NCBI RefSeq assembly: GCF_025639885.1
Contig: NZ_CP106738.1
Location: 3,286,001-3,350,000, forward strand
DNA from: Roseovarius pelagicus
GTDB lineage: Bacteria > Pseudomonadota > Alphaproteobacteria > Rhodobacterales > Rhodobacteraceae
DNA: 64,000 nt
Reading direction: 5' to 3'
The translations under genes were made by a program, and so were the position numbers. The notes under the pieces were generated by a model. It was not told the origin of the DNA and did not search any database. It worked only from the letters and a program-made list of their open reading frames with translations. Positions 1-8,133 of this stretch are shown in pieces. Each line of letters opens with the position of its first letter. The first letter of the stretch is position 1.

Positions 1-423
1 CCGCAGATCGAGACTCTGAATGGGATCGTCCCGCTGCGGCCAGAGGGGGCCAGTCTGCCACCCGGCGCATTTGATCAGTTGAGCGAACGCGACCGCAGAC
101 AATTGCATCAAGCATGTGCGCGCACCCTGCCCGGTGGGCACCCTGCCTGTGTTATGGTCGTGACGGAGTTTGATCCGCTGCGCGCGCACCCGCAGGCGAT
201 TGCCCTTTTTTCCGCCAGCGAAGACAGGGTGCGGATGCTGTCGCTGGATCTGCGCGGTGATATCCTCGTGGCGCGCGGTGGGCCGGTTCAGCCGGGAGGG
301 AGCGGAATGCCCCTGTTGGAGCCGTCCGCGATCATTGATGTGCTGGAAGGGCGGTTCGAAATCACGCCGGTTCCGCGCAACGTACTGGATATTGGCGGGA
401 TCAGGCTGGTGCCGCAAAACTGA
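1..423 (+). CDS. C-terminal part of an unknown protein
   Basis: The reading frame is open from the first base of the window to a TGA at 421-423, so this is the 3' end of a gene that begins upstream. About 140 residues are visible. They contain no domain I recognise: a stretch rich in Pro, Gly and Arg, then what looks like an alpha/beta segment. An internal TTG at 79 could start a shorter protein but has no convincing ribosome-binding site. It lies 75 bp upstream of the H-NOX-like gene on the same strand and may belong to the same transcript. No function is proposed. Confidence 0.5.
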   Translation, partial: PQIETLNGIVPLRPEGASLPPGAFDQLSERDRRQLHQACARTLPGGHPACVMVVTEFDPLRAHPQAIALFSASEDRVRMLSLDLRGDILVARGGPVQPGGSGMPLLEPSAIIDVLEGRFEITPVPRNVLDIGGIRLVPQN

Positions 424-497
424 CCCATCTGCGATGGTGTTGAGAGGATGTTAAGCCTCTGCTGTGATCTTGTCCTGTGTCTAATACGGAGCGAGAT

Positions 498-1085
498 ATG
501 CACGGGCTGATCAATCGGGCCATCGAACGGTTCGTTCGCGATACCTATGGGCGGGACACATGGCAGCAGGTGATGCGCCGCGCCGCGCTGGACTATAACG
601 AGTTCGAGGCGATGCTGACCTATGATGACCATGTCACGGTGGATGTGCTGGTGGCGGCCCAGAATGTTCTGGACAGGCCCGTGGCGGATATTCTGGAGGA
701 TATCGGCACCTATCTGGTGTCGCACCCGAAGGTCGAGGCGCTGCGACGCCTGCTGCGGTTTGGCGGCAGCACGTTCACCGAATTCCTGCATTCTCTGGAT
801 GACCTGCCAGCCCGCGCGCGTTTGGCGGTGTCGGATCTGGATCTGCCACAACTGGAGCTGCGCGAACATGCGGCAGATAGTTTCAGCCTGATTTGCCAAT
901 CGCGACACGCTGGCTTTGGTCATGTGATTGTGGGGTTGTTGCGGGCGTTGGCAGATGATTATGGCGCGTTGGTCCTGCTGGAACACAAGGGCGGAGGTGC
1001 AGGCCGCGAGATCATCGAGATTCAGCTGCTCAGCATGGTTTACGCCAGCGGCCGACAGTTCGATCTGGGTGCGAGGGCGGAATAG
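498..1085 (+). CDS. H-NOX-like (haem NO-binding domain) protein lacking the haem ligand
   Basis: The 195-residue product has the length and start (MHGLINRAIERFVRDTYG) of the H-NOX/HNOB family, gas-sensing haem domains that usually partner with a cyclase or kinase. The start at 498 follows GGAG seven bases upstream; a GTG at 477 in frame is less likely. The fold-defining segments are present, but the proximal histidine position in the LDDLxxRxRLAV segment is Pro104 (codon CCA). The haem-propionate motif YxSxR reads C133-Q-S-R-H137. Canonical haem ligation is therefore not expected. The stop directly abuts the start of the HNOBA-GGDEF gene, as in typical H-NOX/diguanylate cyclase operons, so a role in controlling that enzyme by protein contact is likely. 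What it senses, if anything, is unknown. Confidence 0.85.
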   Translation: MHGLINRAIERFVRDTYGRDTWQQVMRRAALDYNEFEAMLTYDDHVTVDVLVAAQNVLDRPVADILEDIGTYLVSHPKVEALRRLLRFGGSTFTEFLHSLDDLPARARLAVSDLDLPQLELREHAADSFSLICQSRHAGFGHVIVGLLRALADDYGALVLLEHKGGGAGREIIEIQLLSMVYASGRQFDLGARAE

Positions 1086-2141
1086 ATGCACGGAGCCGAG
1101 CCGGAATTCATCGGATTGCTGGACATGCTGTGCCCTATGAATGTGGTTTTGGAAGCGACGGGCCATATTGTCCATGCGGGACCGACCCTGCGCAAGCTGG
1201 GGCCGGATGTTGTGGCGCTGGGCACCCGGTTTTCAGAGCGGTTCGAGATACGCCGACCGCGCATTGACGGGTCCATGGACGCGCTGCGCGCCCATGCGGG
1301 CGAGAAACTGCATCTGCAACTGCGGGGACCGACGCGCACCGACCTCAAGGGGGTCTTGATGCCGCTGCCCGAAACCGATGGTGCGCAGGGCAGCGGCATG
1401 GGGCCGCCGGGCGGGGCAGTCGTGAACCTGTCGTTTGGCATCTCGGTGGTCGAGGCGGTGCGGGCGTTCAACCTGACCAGTGCCGATTTTGCCGCGACCG
1501 ATCTGACCATCGAAATGCTCTATCTGATGGAGGCCAAGACCGCGGCGATGGAAGCGTCGCAGACGCTGAACCTGCGGTTGCAGGGGGCGATGATCGCGGC
1601 AGAAGAAAAAGCCTACACCGATCAGCTAACGGGACTGAAAAACCGCCGCGCTGCTGATTATCTGCTGGAGCAACTGGTCGACAGCGAACAGGAGTTTGCG
1701 CTGATGCATCTCGACCTCGATTTTTTCAAGGCTGTCAACGACACGATGGGACATGCGGCGGGTGATCATGTTCTGCGCGAGGTGGCGCGGATCATGGTCG
1801 CGGAAACCCGCAATGAGGATACTGTCGCGCGGGTCGGAGGTGATGAATTCCTCCTGATATTCGCGCGCCTGACCGATCCGCAACGGGTGCGCGACATCGC
1901 GGCACGGCTCATTTCGTTGCTCGAGGTGCCGATGGCTTTCAATGGCCAGACGTGCCGCATCTCAGCCAGCGCCGGGTCGGTGCTAAGCTGTGATTACGCC
2001 TATCCGACGCTAACGCGGATGATGGAGGATGCCGACATTGCTCTCTATGCGGCCAAGGAGAATGGCCGGGGGCGGCACATGGCGTTTGAGGCGGATATGC
2101 GGGCAGGCAATCCGATGGCGCGCCCGGCCACGCCGGAATAG
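1086..2141 (+). CDS. HNOBA-GGDEF diguanylate cyclase
   Basis: This 351-residue protein should make cyclic di-GMP from two GTP. Residues about 15-160 match the HNOB-associated (HNOBA, PAS-like) domain, the usual contact partner of H-NOX proteins. A helical, coiled-coil-like linker (about 150-178) joins it to a GGDEF domain. The active-site motif is intact (GGDEF at 251-255), and an RxxD inhibitory site (R242-D245) sits five residues upstream, so product feedback inhibition is expected. No transmembrane segment is apparent, which suggests a cytoplasmic enzyme. The ATG at 1086 directly follows the TAG of the H-NOX-like gene, implying co-translation. The enzyme itself looks active; only the input partner looks degenerate. 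Confidence 0.92.
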   Translation: MHGAEPEFIGLLDMLCPMNVVLEATGHIVHAGPTLRKLGPDVVALGTRFSERFEIRRPRIDGSMDALRAHAGEKLHLQLRGPTRTDLKGVLMPLPETDGAQGSGMGPPGGAVVNLSFGISVVEAVRAFNLTSADFAATDLTIEMLYLMEAKTAAMEASQTLNLRLQGAMIAAEEKAYTDQLTGLKNRRAADYLLEQLVDSEQEFALMHLDLDFFKAVNDTMGHAAGDHVLREVARIMVAETRNEDTVARVGGDEFLLIFARLTDPQRVRDIAARLISLLEVPMAFNGQTCRISASAGSVLSCDYAYPTLTRMMEDADIALYAAKENGRGRHMAFEADMRAGNPMARPATPE

Positions 2142-2329
2142 CGCATCAAGAGGTAGCGGCGATGTGACCGATTGCAAGGGAGGTAGATGAAGCGCAGGAA
2201 GCATCGCAGGAGCTGCATCCTAGGGGCAGTCAGGGGCGTGAAAACAGCGCGAGGTGGAAGTTCTGGGTGAAACGCCGCGACCTTTAGGCTACCAGATTTG
2301 CTATCTTAGAGAATCGCGACCGGAACAGT

Positions 2330-3574
2330 ATGAAGATCAGCATCATTATCCCGACACGCGAGCGCGCTGATTATCTGCCCTTCGCGATCCGGACTGCCCT
2401 GGAGATCGACGATGACGATATCGAAATCGTCGTGTGCGATAATTTCAGCCAGGATCATACGGGCGAGGTGCTGAGCGAGATCACCGATCCTCGGGTCAGA
2501 TGCATCAATACCGGCGCGCGCATCTCGATGCGTGAAAACTTCAACCATGCACTGATGGCCAGTACGGGCGCGTATGTTTTGTTCTTTGGCGATGATGACG
2601 GGATCGTGCCTGGGCAGTTCCGGTATCTGCGCCACCTCTTGGAACGCCACCGGCCCGACGGCATGTCATGGGCGCGGGCGACCTATGGCTGGCCAGTGGG
2701 TGGCTATGGCAAGAAGACCGGCGGTCTGAGGTTTTATCGGCACAGTACTTTCGGCGGCTGCATCCAATACGACCCGAAAGAGCGAAATCTGGGGGCGCTG
2801 CGCCGGTGCGAGCTGAGCGCCATCGCCCCGGTCACGCCGAATGTTTACCACGGGTGCGTTTCGCGCGGGTTTCTTGAGCGGTTGGCTCCGGCACCGGGTG
2901 TGTTCTTTGACAGTGCGATCCCGGATGTGAATTTCGAGTATCGCACCACCCTGACCGGCGGGGCGTTCCTGCATGCCGATCATCCATTCACGATCAGCGG
3001 CCACAGCCCGGTCAGCACTGGTGGCGCGCATCATGGCGGACGGACGGACGCTGAGGGCGGCAATGCGGGGCGCGCCTTTACCGCCGAGAACAAGGCCGAT
3101 CCGCTGGAGGACGCCTTTGATCACGCGTTGACGATACCGCTGGCGTTCTTTGCCACGCTAGAGACGGTGATCGCGCGGATGGGGCATACGGCGTGCCGAC
3201 CTGATCTTGCGCGGTGGTATCGCTATGGGTTGAGTGCGGAGCCGGGCAACCCGGAGGCGACGGCGCGGATCGACGCGATTCTGCACAAATATGCCGAACA
3301 GACGGGCACGACAGAAGAATTCGCAGCGGCCAAACTGATGCCACCAAAGCCCAAGCGCAGTGCGCGCGAACGCATCATGCGGTTGCGTAACCAGATACAT
3401 AGCTTTCGCGTGCTGGCCGCGAAGGATGGCGAAAATACCATCCTGACAGCTGCGCAGGTTTGCGATGGTATTCTGGGTGATGAATTCGGTGCCGTGATCG
3501 ACGGCCAAATGACGCGGGGGGCCGCATGGTCGGCGGCGCGGCATCGATCAAAGGCTTATCACCGCCAGCTATGA
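2330..3574 (+). CDS. Family 2 glycosyltransferase
   Basis: This is a GT-A type glycosyltransferase of 414 residues that should transfer a sugar from a nucleotide donor during surface-polysaccharide assembly. The N terminus MKISIIIPTRERADYL is the standard nucleotide-binding strand of GT2 enzymes. A metal-binding acidic triplet lies in FFGDDDG near residue 88. The C-terminal third (after about residue 300) is basic and helical and is not assigned. No membrane segment is evident. It stands alone on the plus strand, converging on two methyltransferase genes; the neighbouring nucleotide-sugar genes support a role in polysaccharide or O-antigen synthesis. Donor and acceptor cannot be told from sequence. 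Confidence 0.85.
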   Translation: MKISIIIPTRERADYLPFAIRTALEIDDDDIEIVVCDNFSQDHTGEVLSEITDPRVRCINTGARISMRENFNHALMASTGAYVLFFGDDDGIVPGQFRYLRHLLERHRPDGMSWARATYGWPVGGYGKKTGGLRFYRHSTFGGCIQYDPKERNLGALRRCELSAIAPVTPNVYHGCVSRGFLERLAPAPGVFFDSAIPDVNFEYRTTLTGGAFLHADHPFTISGHSPVSTGGAHHGGRTDAEGGNAGRAFTAENKADPLEDAFDHALTIPLAFFATLETVIARMGHTACRPDLARWYRYGLSAEPGNPEATARIDAILHKYAEQTGTTEEFAAAKLMPPKPKRSARERIMRLRNQIHSFRVLAAKDGENTILTAAQVCDGILGDEFGAVIDGQMTRGAAWSAARHRSKAYHRQL

Positions 3575-3575
3575 G

Positions 3576-3590
3576 GCGGCATGGTGCCGC
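3576..3590. terminator. Short hairpin between convergent genes
   Basis: GCGGCA-TGG-TGCCGC forms a perfect six-base-pair stem with a three-base loop, immediately between the glycosyltransferase stop and the stop of the minus-strand gene ending at 3595. There is no T-run, so calling it a terminator rests on position and stem only. Confidence 0.35.
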
Positions 3591-3594
3591 GTCC

Positions 3595-4365
3595 CTAGCC
3601 GATGCGTTTGAGAAACCCGTCATGGGCGACGGTGATCAGCAGCTTGTCTGCCACGGATTTGTCAATCTCGAATTCGGGATGTGACTTGAGATAATCCCAT
3701 ACGGCGGTTTTTGGGTTGTCGCCCGGACCCCAAGGGCGGTCGGGATATTCGTCCGCTGGCATGTCCTCGATCAGCGTATCAAAGACCACGCAATAGCTGC
3801 CAAGAGAGGTGAGCGGCGCATACAGCTCCAGCTCGGACCGGACGTGATCATGCGTGTGGTTGCTGTCAAGGCAGACCAGAACACGGTCGTATCCGGCGGC
3901 GATGTCACGGACCTGTGCGATTACATCATCGGCGATGCTTGATCCTTGGATCATCTGTATGCGCGAGGCCATTGGATGTGCCTCGATGGCGGTGCGGTTA
4001 TGCGCACGGATGTCGATATCAATGCCCAGAACCTTGCGTCGGGAGATCGCAGGGTCGAGGGGCTGACCGGCTTCGATTGCGTCATTCATGTCAAGCATGG
4101 CCAGAATTGACGCGCTAAAGATCAGCGATCCACCATGAGCAATGCCCGTCTCGATGATCAGGTCTGGCTTTACCCCCCAGATCAGTTCCTGCATCGCGAC
4201 GATGTCCTGAGGGTACTGGATGATCGGACGGCCCTGCCATGCAAAGTTGTAGCAGTATTTGGGCTGTGTTGATGCCCGAAGGAAGGCTGCGGCAGTTGTG
4301 ACCATTTCCGTTTCGTTGGGATAGGTGGCGATGCGGTCTCTTACTTCTTTGGGGAAATCAGTCAT
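3595..4365 (-). CDS. CmcI/RhmT-family (cephalosporin hydroxylase-like) methyltransferase
   Basis: The 256-residue product resembles the CmcI family, SAM-dependent methyltransferases often misnamed cephalosporin hydroxylases, several of which O-methylate sugars in glycolipids or polysaccharides. Visible family signatures are PDLIIETGIAHGGS (SAM-binding loop, near residue 85), a following GIDID strand, and LVCLDSNHTHDHV, a metal-binding Asp/His segment near residue 165. It is adjacent to a second methyltransferase and surrounded by nucleotide-sugar genes, so a sugar O-methyltransferase is the best reading. The start at 4365 gives the expected family length. Confidence 0.85.
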   Translation of the reverse strand: MTDFPKEVRDRIATYPNETEMVTTAAAFLRASTQPKYCYNFAWQGRPIIQYPQDIVAMQELIWGVKPDLIIETGIAHGGSLIFSASILAMLDMNDAIEAGQPLDPAISRRKVLGIDIDIRAHNRTAIEAHPMASRIQMIQGSSIADDVIAQVRDIAAGYDRVLVCLDSNHTHDHVRSELELYAPLTSLGSYCVVFDTLIEDMPADEYPDRPWGPGDNPKTAVWDYLKSHPEFEIDKSVADKLLITVAHDGFLKRIG

Positions 4366-4414
4366 TCGGGTTCATCCAATCGTTTGGGCCACGCGGAATG
4401 GCGCAGCCCCAATT

Positions 4415-5608
4415 TCAAGTATTCAGGGTCGCGATGACCGGGGTCCAGCCCATCGCATCCACCATCTTGGTGATCTCGTCGAGGTAGTTCGGGTTCATCA
4501 CGATAATGCTCTGCACCCCGATTTTCTGTGCCTGTACGGGGCTGACGACTGGTGCGCCACTGACGGGCAGGTAACAGCCTTGCTTGGCCCGGTTCAGGTC
4601 TATGGCGCAGGTGATATTTGCGCCGGCGTCCTGCAACTGGGCCAGCAACAGGGAAAAGGTGACACCCTTGGAGGCGGCCCCCCAGATGGCAACGGGGCCG
4701 TTGCGAGTGTTGCGCGCGACGAAATCTGCCCAGCGACGGATCAGTTCGGTGCTGTCTTTTGCGTAGCGGTGCGCAAGGGTGTCATCGGGGGGAATGTCGG
4801 GCCGATCGGTCACGGGCACATGCTGTGCCTCGGTCCACATATACTGACCGCCATAGACGGATGTGGTTTGGGCACTCAGGCCGTACTGCCCCAGAATGCG
4901 GGCCATGCAGGCGGGTGTGAAGATCGAGCAATGCTCGTAAAAGAAGTCCTGAAACGCAGTATTGCGCAATATCCAGTCGGCATCTGGCGTCTCGATAAAC
5001 AAGCGGCGTGCGGGGTCTTGCATGGGCGCGCAGAGGGCGCTGACAAAGGCATGAACATCGGGAACATGTTCAATCGTGTGACGCGAACATATGACATTCG
5101 TGGCTACGGGGATCTGCGGCAATTGGTCAGGGCCAAAGAAGGATCGGTGAACGATCGCGCCCTCGGGCAGGGGGGTATGGCCTGCATAGGACGGGTCGAA
5201 CCCGGTCGCCGAGACGCATCTGCCACGCGCGCGCTGGACCACCAGCCGCAGGAAATCGGCCTCGCCGCAGCCGACCTCAACATAGTGGATCGGCTGGTCA
5301 GCCGCAACCGCAGCGATGATGCGATCTGCCATCGCCTCGAGATGGGCAACATAGTAGCCGGAATAGGTAACGTCGTTGTTGTAGGCCGCATCATAGGTGA
5401 TCCGGGCCGGATCAAAAGCCGCGTTCCAGACAAAGCTGCATCCGGCGCATCGCGTCATTGTCAGAACGCCGGTGGGGAATTCCAGCGCTGCCGATCGGCT
5501 GGCAAGGGTCACATTCTGTAACGTAGGGATGTGGGTGCGGTGATCCAGAGAAATATTGCCGACCCGGTTGGCGCATATGGGGCAGGGCGCGGTGTGCTGG
5601 TGTTTCAT
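4415..5608 (-). CDS. Zinc-binding class I SAM-dependent methyltransferase
   Basis: This 397-residue protein has the three-part layout of sugar C-methyltransferases. An N-terminal zinc-binding region contains CPIC near residue 9 and CAGC near residue 54. A Rossmann methyltransferase core follows, with the SAM loop YVEVGCGEADFL near residue 111. The C-terminal domain is of the type found in NDP-hexose C-methyltransferases, with a second nucleotide-like loop (IWGAASKG). The start MKHQHTAPC at 5608 places the zinc motif at the expected distance; an upstream in-frame start at 5707 would add an unrelated tail. It is probably co-transcribed with the CmcI-like gene 49 bp downstream and acts on a nucleotide sugar. 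Confidence 0.82.
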   Translation of the reverse strand: MKHQHTAPCPICANRVGNISLDHRTHIPTLQNVTLASRSAALEFPTGVLTMTRCAGCSFVWNAAFDPARITYDAAYNNDVTYSGYYVAHLEAMADRIIAAVAADQPIHYVEVGCGEADFLRLVVQRARGRCVSATGFDPSYAGHTPLPEGAIVHRSFFGPDQLPQIPVATNVICSRHTIEHVPDVHAFVSALCAPMQDPARRLFIETPDADWILRNTAFQDFFYEHCSIFTPACMARILGQYGLSAQTTSVYGGQYMWTEAQHVPVTDRPDIPPDDTLAHRYAKDSTELIRRWADFVARNTRNGPVAIWGAASKGVTFSLLLAQLQDAGANITCAIDLNRAKQGCYLPVSGAPVVSPVQAQKIGVQSIIVMNPNYLDEITKMVDAMGWTPVIATLNT

Positions 5609-5774
5609 ACGCTTTTGCCCTGAACAGTATTGCCGCCATCCGGTGAGGTCGATGGCAGGGGAATATCCGATTGTCCTATGACACATCAACTGAAACTTGA
5701 AATTCACTTACGGAGTGCTAATAGTGCGCTTTCCGCCTTCTCTTTGCGCATTTCGCTTCCTTTGGAGGAACCTC

Positions 5775-6545
5775 ATGGTCAAAGCTGTTATTCTCGCCGG
5801 GGGGTTGGGCACGCGCATCAGCGAAGAGAGTCATCTGACGCCAAAGCCGATGATTGAAATCGGCGGGCGGCCGATCCTGTGGCATATTATGAAGATCTAC
5901 AGCCATTTCGGAGTGAATGATTTCGTGATCTGCTGCGGCTATCGTGGGTATCAGATCAAGGAATATTTCGCCAACTACTTCCTGCATATGTCGGACGTGA
6001 CCTTTGATCTGGCCAACAACAAAATGGAGGTGCATCGCCAGCGCGCCGAGCCGTGGTGCGTGACGTTGGTCGATACCGGGGAACTGACTCAAACAGGGGG
6101 GCGGATCAAGCGGATCGCGGAGCATCTGGATGACACGTTTTGCCTGACCTATGGCGACGGGGTCAGCAACATTGATATTTCTGCATTGATCGCGTTTCAC
6201 CGCGCAGAGGGGCGCGACGCGACCGTTTCGGCCGTGCAACCGGCGGGCCGATTTGGTGCGCTGGATATCGAGGGCAGTGCTGTGCGCCAGTTTCTGGAAA
6301 AACCCAAGGGGGATGGACAGTGGATCAGTGGGGGATTCATGGTCTGCGAGCCGTCCGTTGTGAACCGGATCGAGGGCGATGACACCATTTTCGAGGGGGC
6401 GCCCCTGATGGGGCTGGCCAAGGATGGTCAGTTATCCGTACGCAAGCATGACGGGTTCTGGGCGGCGATGGATACGTTGCGCGACCGGAATTATCTGGAA
6501 GGTTTGTGGGCTGCGGACAAGGCACCGTGGAAAATCTGGTCTTGA
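5775..6545 (+). CDS. rfbF: Glucose-1-phosphate cytidylyltransferase
   Basis: RfbF makes CDP-glucose from CTP and glucose 1-phosphate, the first step to CDP-linked deoxysugars. The start at 5775 has a strong GGAGG site seven bases upstream. The N terminus MVKAVILAGGLGTRI is the nucleotidyltransferase signature, followed by KPMIEIGGRPILWHIMKIY, characteristic of the CDP-glucose branch. The 256-residue length is normal. It is the first gene of a five-gene cassette with overlapping ends (rfbF, rfbG, epimerase, C-methyltransferase, reductase). Its stop overlaps the start of rfbG. Confidence 0.95.
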   Translation: MVKAVILAGGLGTRISEESHLTPKPMIEIGGRPILWHIMKIYSHFGVNDFVICCGYRGYQIKEYFANYFLHMSDVTFDLANNKMEVHRQRAEPWCVTLVDTGELTQTGGRIKRIAEHLDDTFCLTYGDGVSNIDISALIAFHRAEGRDATVSAVQPAGRFGALDIEGSAVRQFLEKPKGDGQWISGGFMVCEPSVVNRIEGDDTIFEGAPLMGLAKDGQLSVRKHDGFWAAMDTLRDRNYLEGLWAADKAPWKIWS

Positions 6546-7588
6546 GCGGGTTCTGGACGGGCAAGCGGGTTCTGTTGACCGGGCATACCGGGTTCAAGGG
6601 CAGTTGGATGGCCCTATGGCTTAACATGCTGGGCGCAGAGGTTTATGGCTACGCGCTGGAGCCTGACACGACGCCTGCATTGTTTGAGCAGTTGACGCTG
6701 GGCAACAAGATCCACCACCGGATTGATGATGTGACCGACATGGCCGCGATGCAGGCCTATGTGGCCGAAGTGCGCCCAGATGTGGTGTTTCATCTGGCTG
6801 CGCAATCGCTGGTGTTGCGTAGCTATGTCCGCACGCTGGAGACCTGGAACACAAATGTCATGGGCACGGCGACCTTGTTGGAAGCGCTGCGCAAAGTCGG
6901 CGCGCCCTGCACCGTAGTCGTTGTGACGACGGACAAGGTGTATCACAACCGCGAAACGCATCACGCCTATGTCGAGGGTGATCGTCTGGGCGGGATTGAT
7001 CCCTATAGCGCCAGCAAAGCGGGGACAGAGCTGGTTTTGGGCAGCTATCGGTCGCTCTATGCGCAGGAGGGGCTGCCGCTGCGACTGGCGTCGGCACGCG
7101 CCGGTAATGTGATCGGAGGCGGCGACTGGTGCGAGAACCGGCTGGTGCCGGATATTGCGCGCGCGCTGTCACAGGGGCGGTCGATCGAGACGCGCAACCC
7201 TGGCGCGGTGCGGCCGTGGCAGCATGTGCTGGAACCGCTGTCGGGCTACATGATGCTGGCCGAGCGGCTGAGTGCCGATGAGACGCTGGCGGATGCGTTC
7301 AATTTCGGGCCGGATGCGGGTGACAACCGTACGGTCGAGGAAGTCATTCAGGCGGCGCTGAAATCATGGCCGGGCTGCTATCACGCCAATGTCGATCCAG
7401 CTGCGCCGCATGAGGCCGGACTGCTGAAACTGTCCATCGACAAGGCACGGAGCGTGCTGGGGTGGCAACCAAGGTGGAATTTTGATGCGGCGGTGGCGCG
7501 CACGATGGAATGGTATCGGTCGGTCGATGAAGGGGCTGCGCCGCTGGACGTGACGCTGGATCAGATCCGCGCCTATAGTGCGGCATGA
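6527..7588 (+). CDS. rfbG: CDP-glucose 4,6-dehydratase
   Basis: RfbG converts CDP-glucose to CDP-4-keto-6-deoxyglucose using bound NAD. It is an extended SDR: the nucleotide loop TGHTGFKGSW is near residue 20 and the catalytic YSASK is near residue 160. The start is uncertain. GTG at 6527 gives a compact N terminus and has AAGG just upstream; GTG at 6506 or TTG at 6542 (overlapping the rfbF stop) are alternatives. The product is about 353 residues, as usual. It is translationally coupled to rfbF and, through ATGA, to the epimerase gene at 7585. Confidence 0.94.
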   Translation: MENLVLSGFWTGKRVLLTGHTGFKGSWMALWLNMLGAEVYGYALEPDTTPALFEQLTLGNKIHHRIDDVTDMAAMQAYVAEVRPDVVFHLAAQSLVLRSYVRTLETWNTNVMGTATLLEALRKVGAPCTVVVVTTDKVYHNRETHHAYVEGDRLGGIDPYSASKAGTELVLGSYRSLYAQEGLPLRLASARAGNVIGGGDWCENRLVPDIARALSQGRSIETRNPGAVRPWQHVLEPLSGYMMLAERLSADETLADAFNFGPDAGDNRTVEEVIQAALKSWPGCYHANVDPAAPHEAGLLKLSIDKARSVLGWQPRWNFDAAVARTMEWYRSVDEGAAPLDVTLDQIRAYSAA

Positions 7589-8133
7589 AGTTCACCGCAC
7601 TCGGCATTGAGGGCGCCTATCAGATCACGCCAGAGCGGCGTGGCGACAGTCGGGGTGCGTTCGCGCGGGTCTATTGTGCCGATGAATTCGCAACGCGGGA
7701 CCTGAACACGAACTGGGTGCAGATGAATACCTCTATCAGCGCCACCAAAGGCACCGTGCGCGGACTGCATTTCCAGCATCCGCCCTTTGCCGAAATCAAG
7801 CTGGTGCGCTGTGTCCGGGGGCGGGTTCTGGATGTGTTCGTGGACCTGCGCGCGGGGTCGCTGAGTTTTGGCCGGACCTGCGCCGTGACGTTGGACGGGC
7901 ACGCGCTTGAAAGCGTTTACATTCCGGCGGGCTGCGCCCACGGGTTTCAGACGCTGACAGACGATGTAGAACTGCACTACTGCCATTCGCAACCCTACGC
8001 GCCAGCGGCGGAAGGGGCGATTTCGGCCAGTGATCCGACCCTTGCGATCGCGTGGCCCCTGCCGATCACGGTGATGTCAGAGCGCGATGCCAATCACCCG
8101 CCATTTACCTCAATAGAGCCGATAGACCTATGA
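7585..8133 (+). CDS. Deoxysugar 3,5-epimerase (RmlC family)
   Basis: The 182-residue product is a cupin epimerase of the RmlC/RfbC family. The catalytic-base histidine lies in GTVRGLHFQ near residue 60, and the core strands LVRCVRGRVLDVFVDLR and IPAGCAHGF are present. Its start overlaps the rfbG stop by ATGA, so it belongs to the CDP-glucose cassette. Its substrate is therefore probably CDP-4-keto-6-deoxyglucose, or its methylated product, rather than the dTDP sugar. A separate RmlC for dTDP-rhamnose is encoded at 45028-45597, which supports the split in roles. Confidence 0.9.
   Translation: MKFTALGIEGAYQITPERRGDSRGAFARVYCADEFATRDLNTNWVQMNTSISATKGTVRGLHFQHPPFAEIKLVRCVRGRVLDVFVDLRAGSLSFGRTCAVTLDGHALESVYIPAGCAHGFQTLTDDVELHYCHSQPYAPAAEGAISASDPTLAIAWPLPITVMSERDANHPPFTSIEPIDL

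Noticed and set aside
288..1175. Minus-strand open frame of about 295 codons
   Set aside because: It is opposite the H-NOX-like gene and the upstream partial gene and has no family features.
4325..5521. Long plus-strand open frame of about 400 codons
   Set aside because: It lies opposite the zinc-binding methyltransferase gene, shows no recognisable family signature, and is explained by the GC-rich codon pattern of the real minus-strand gene.
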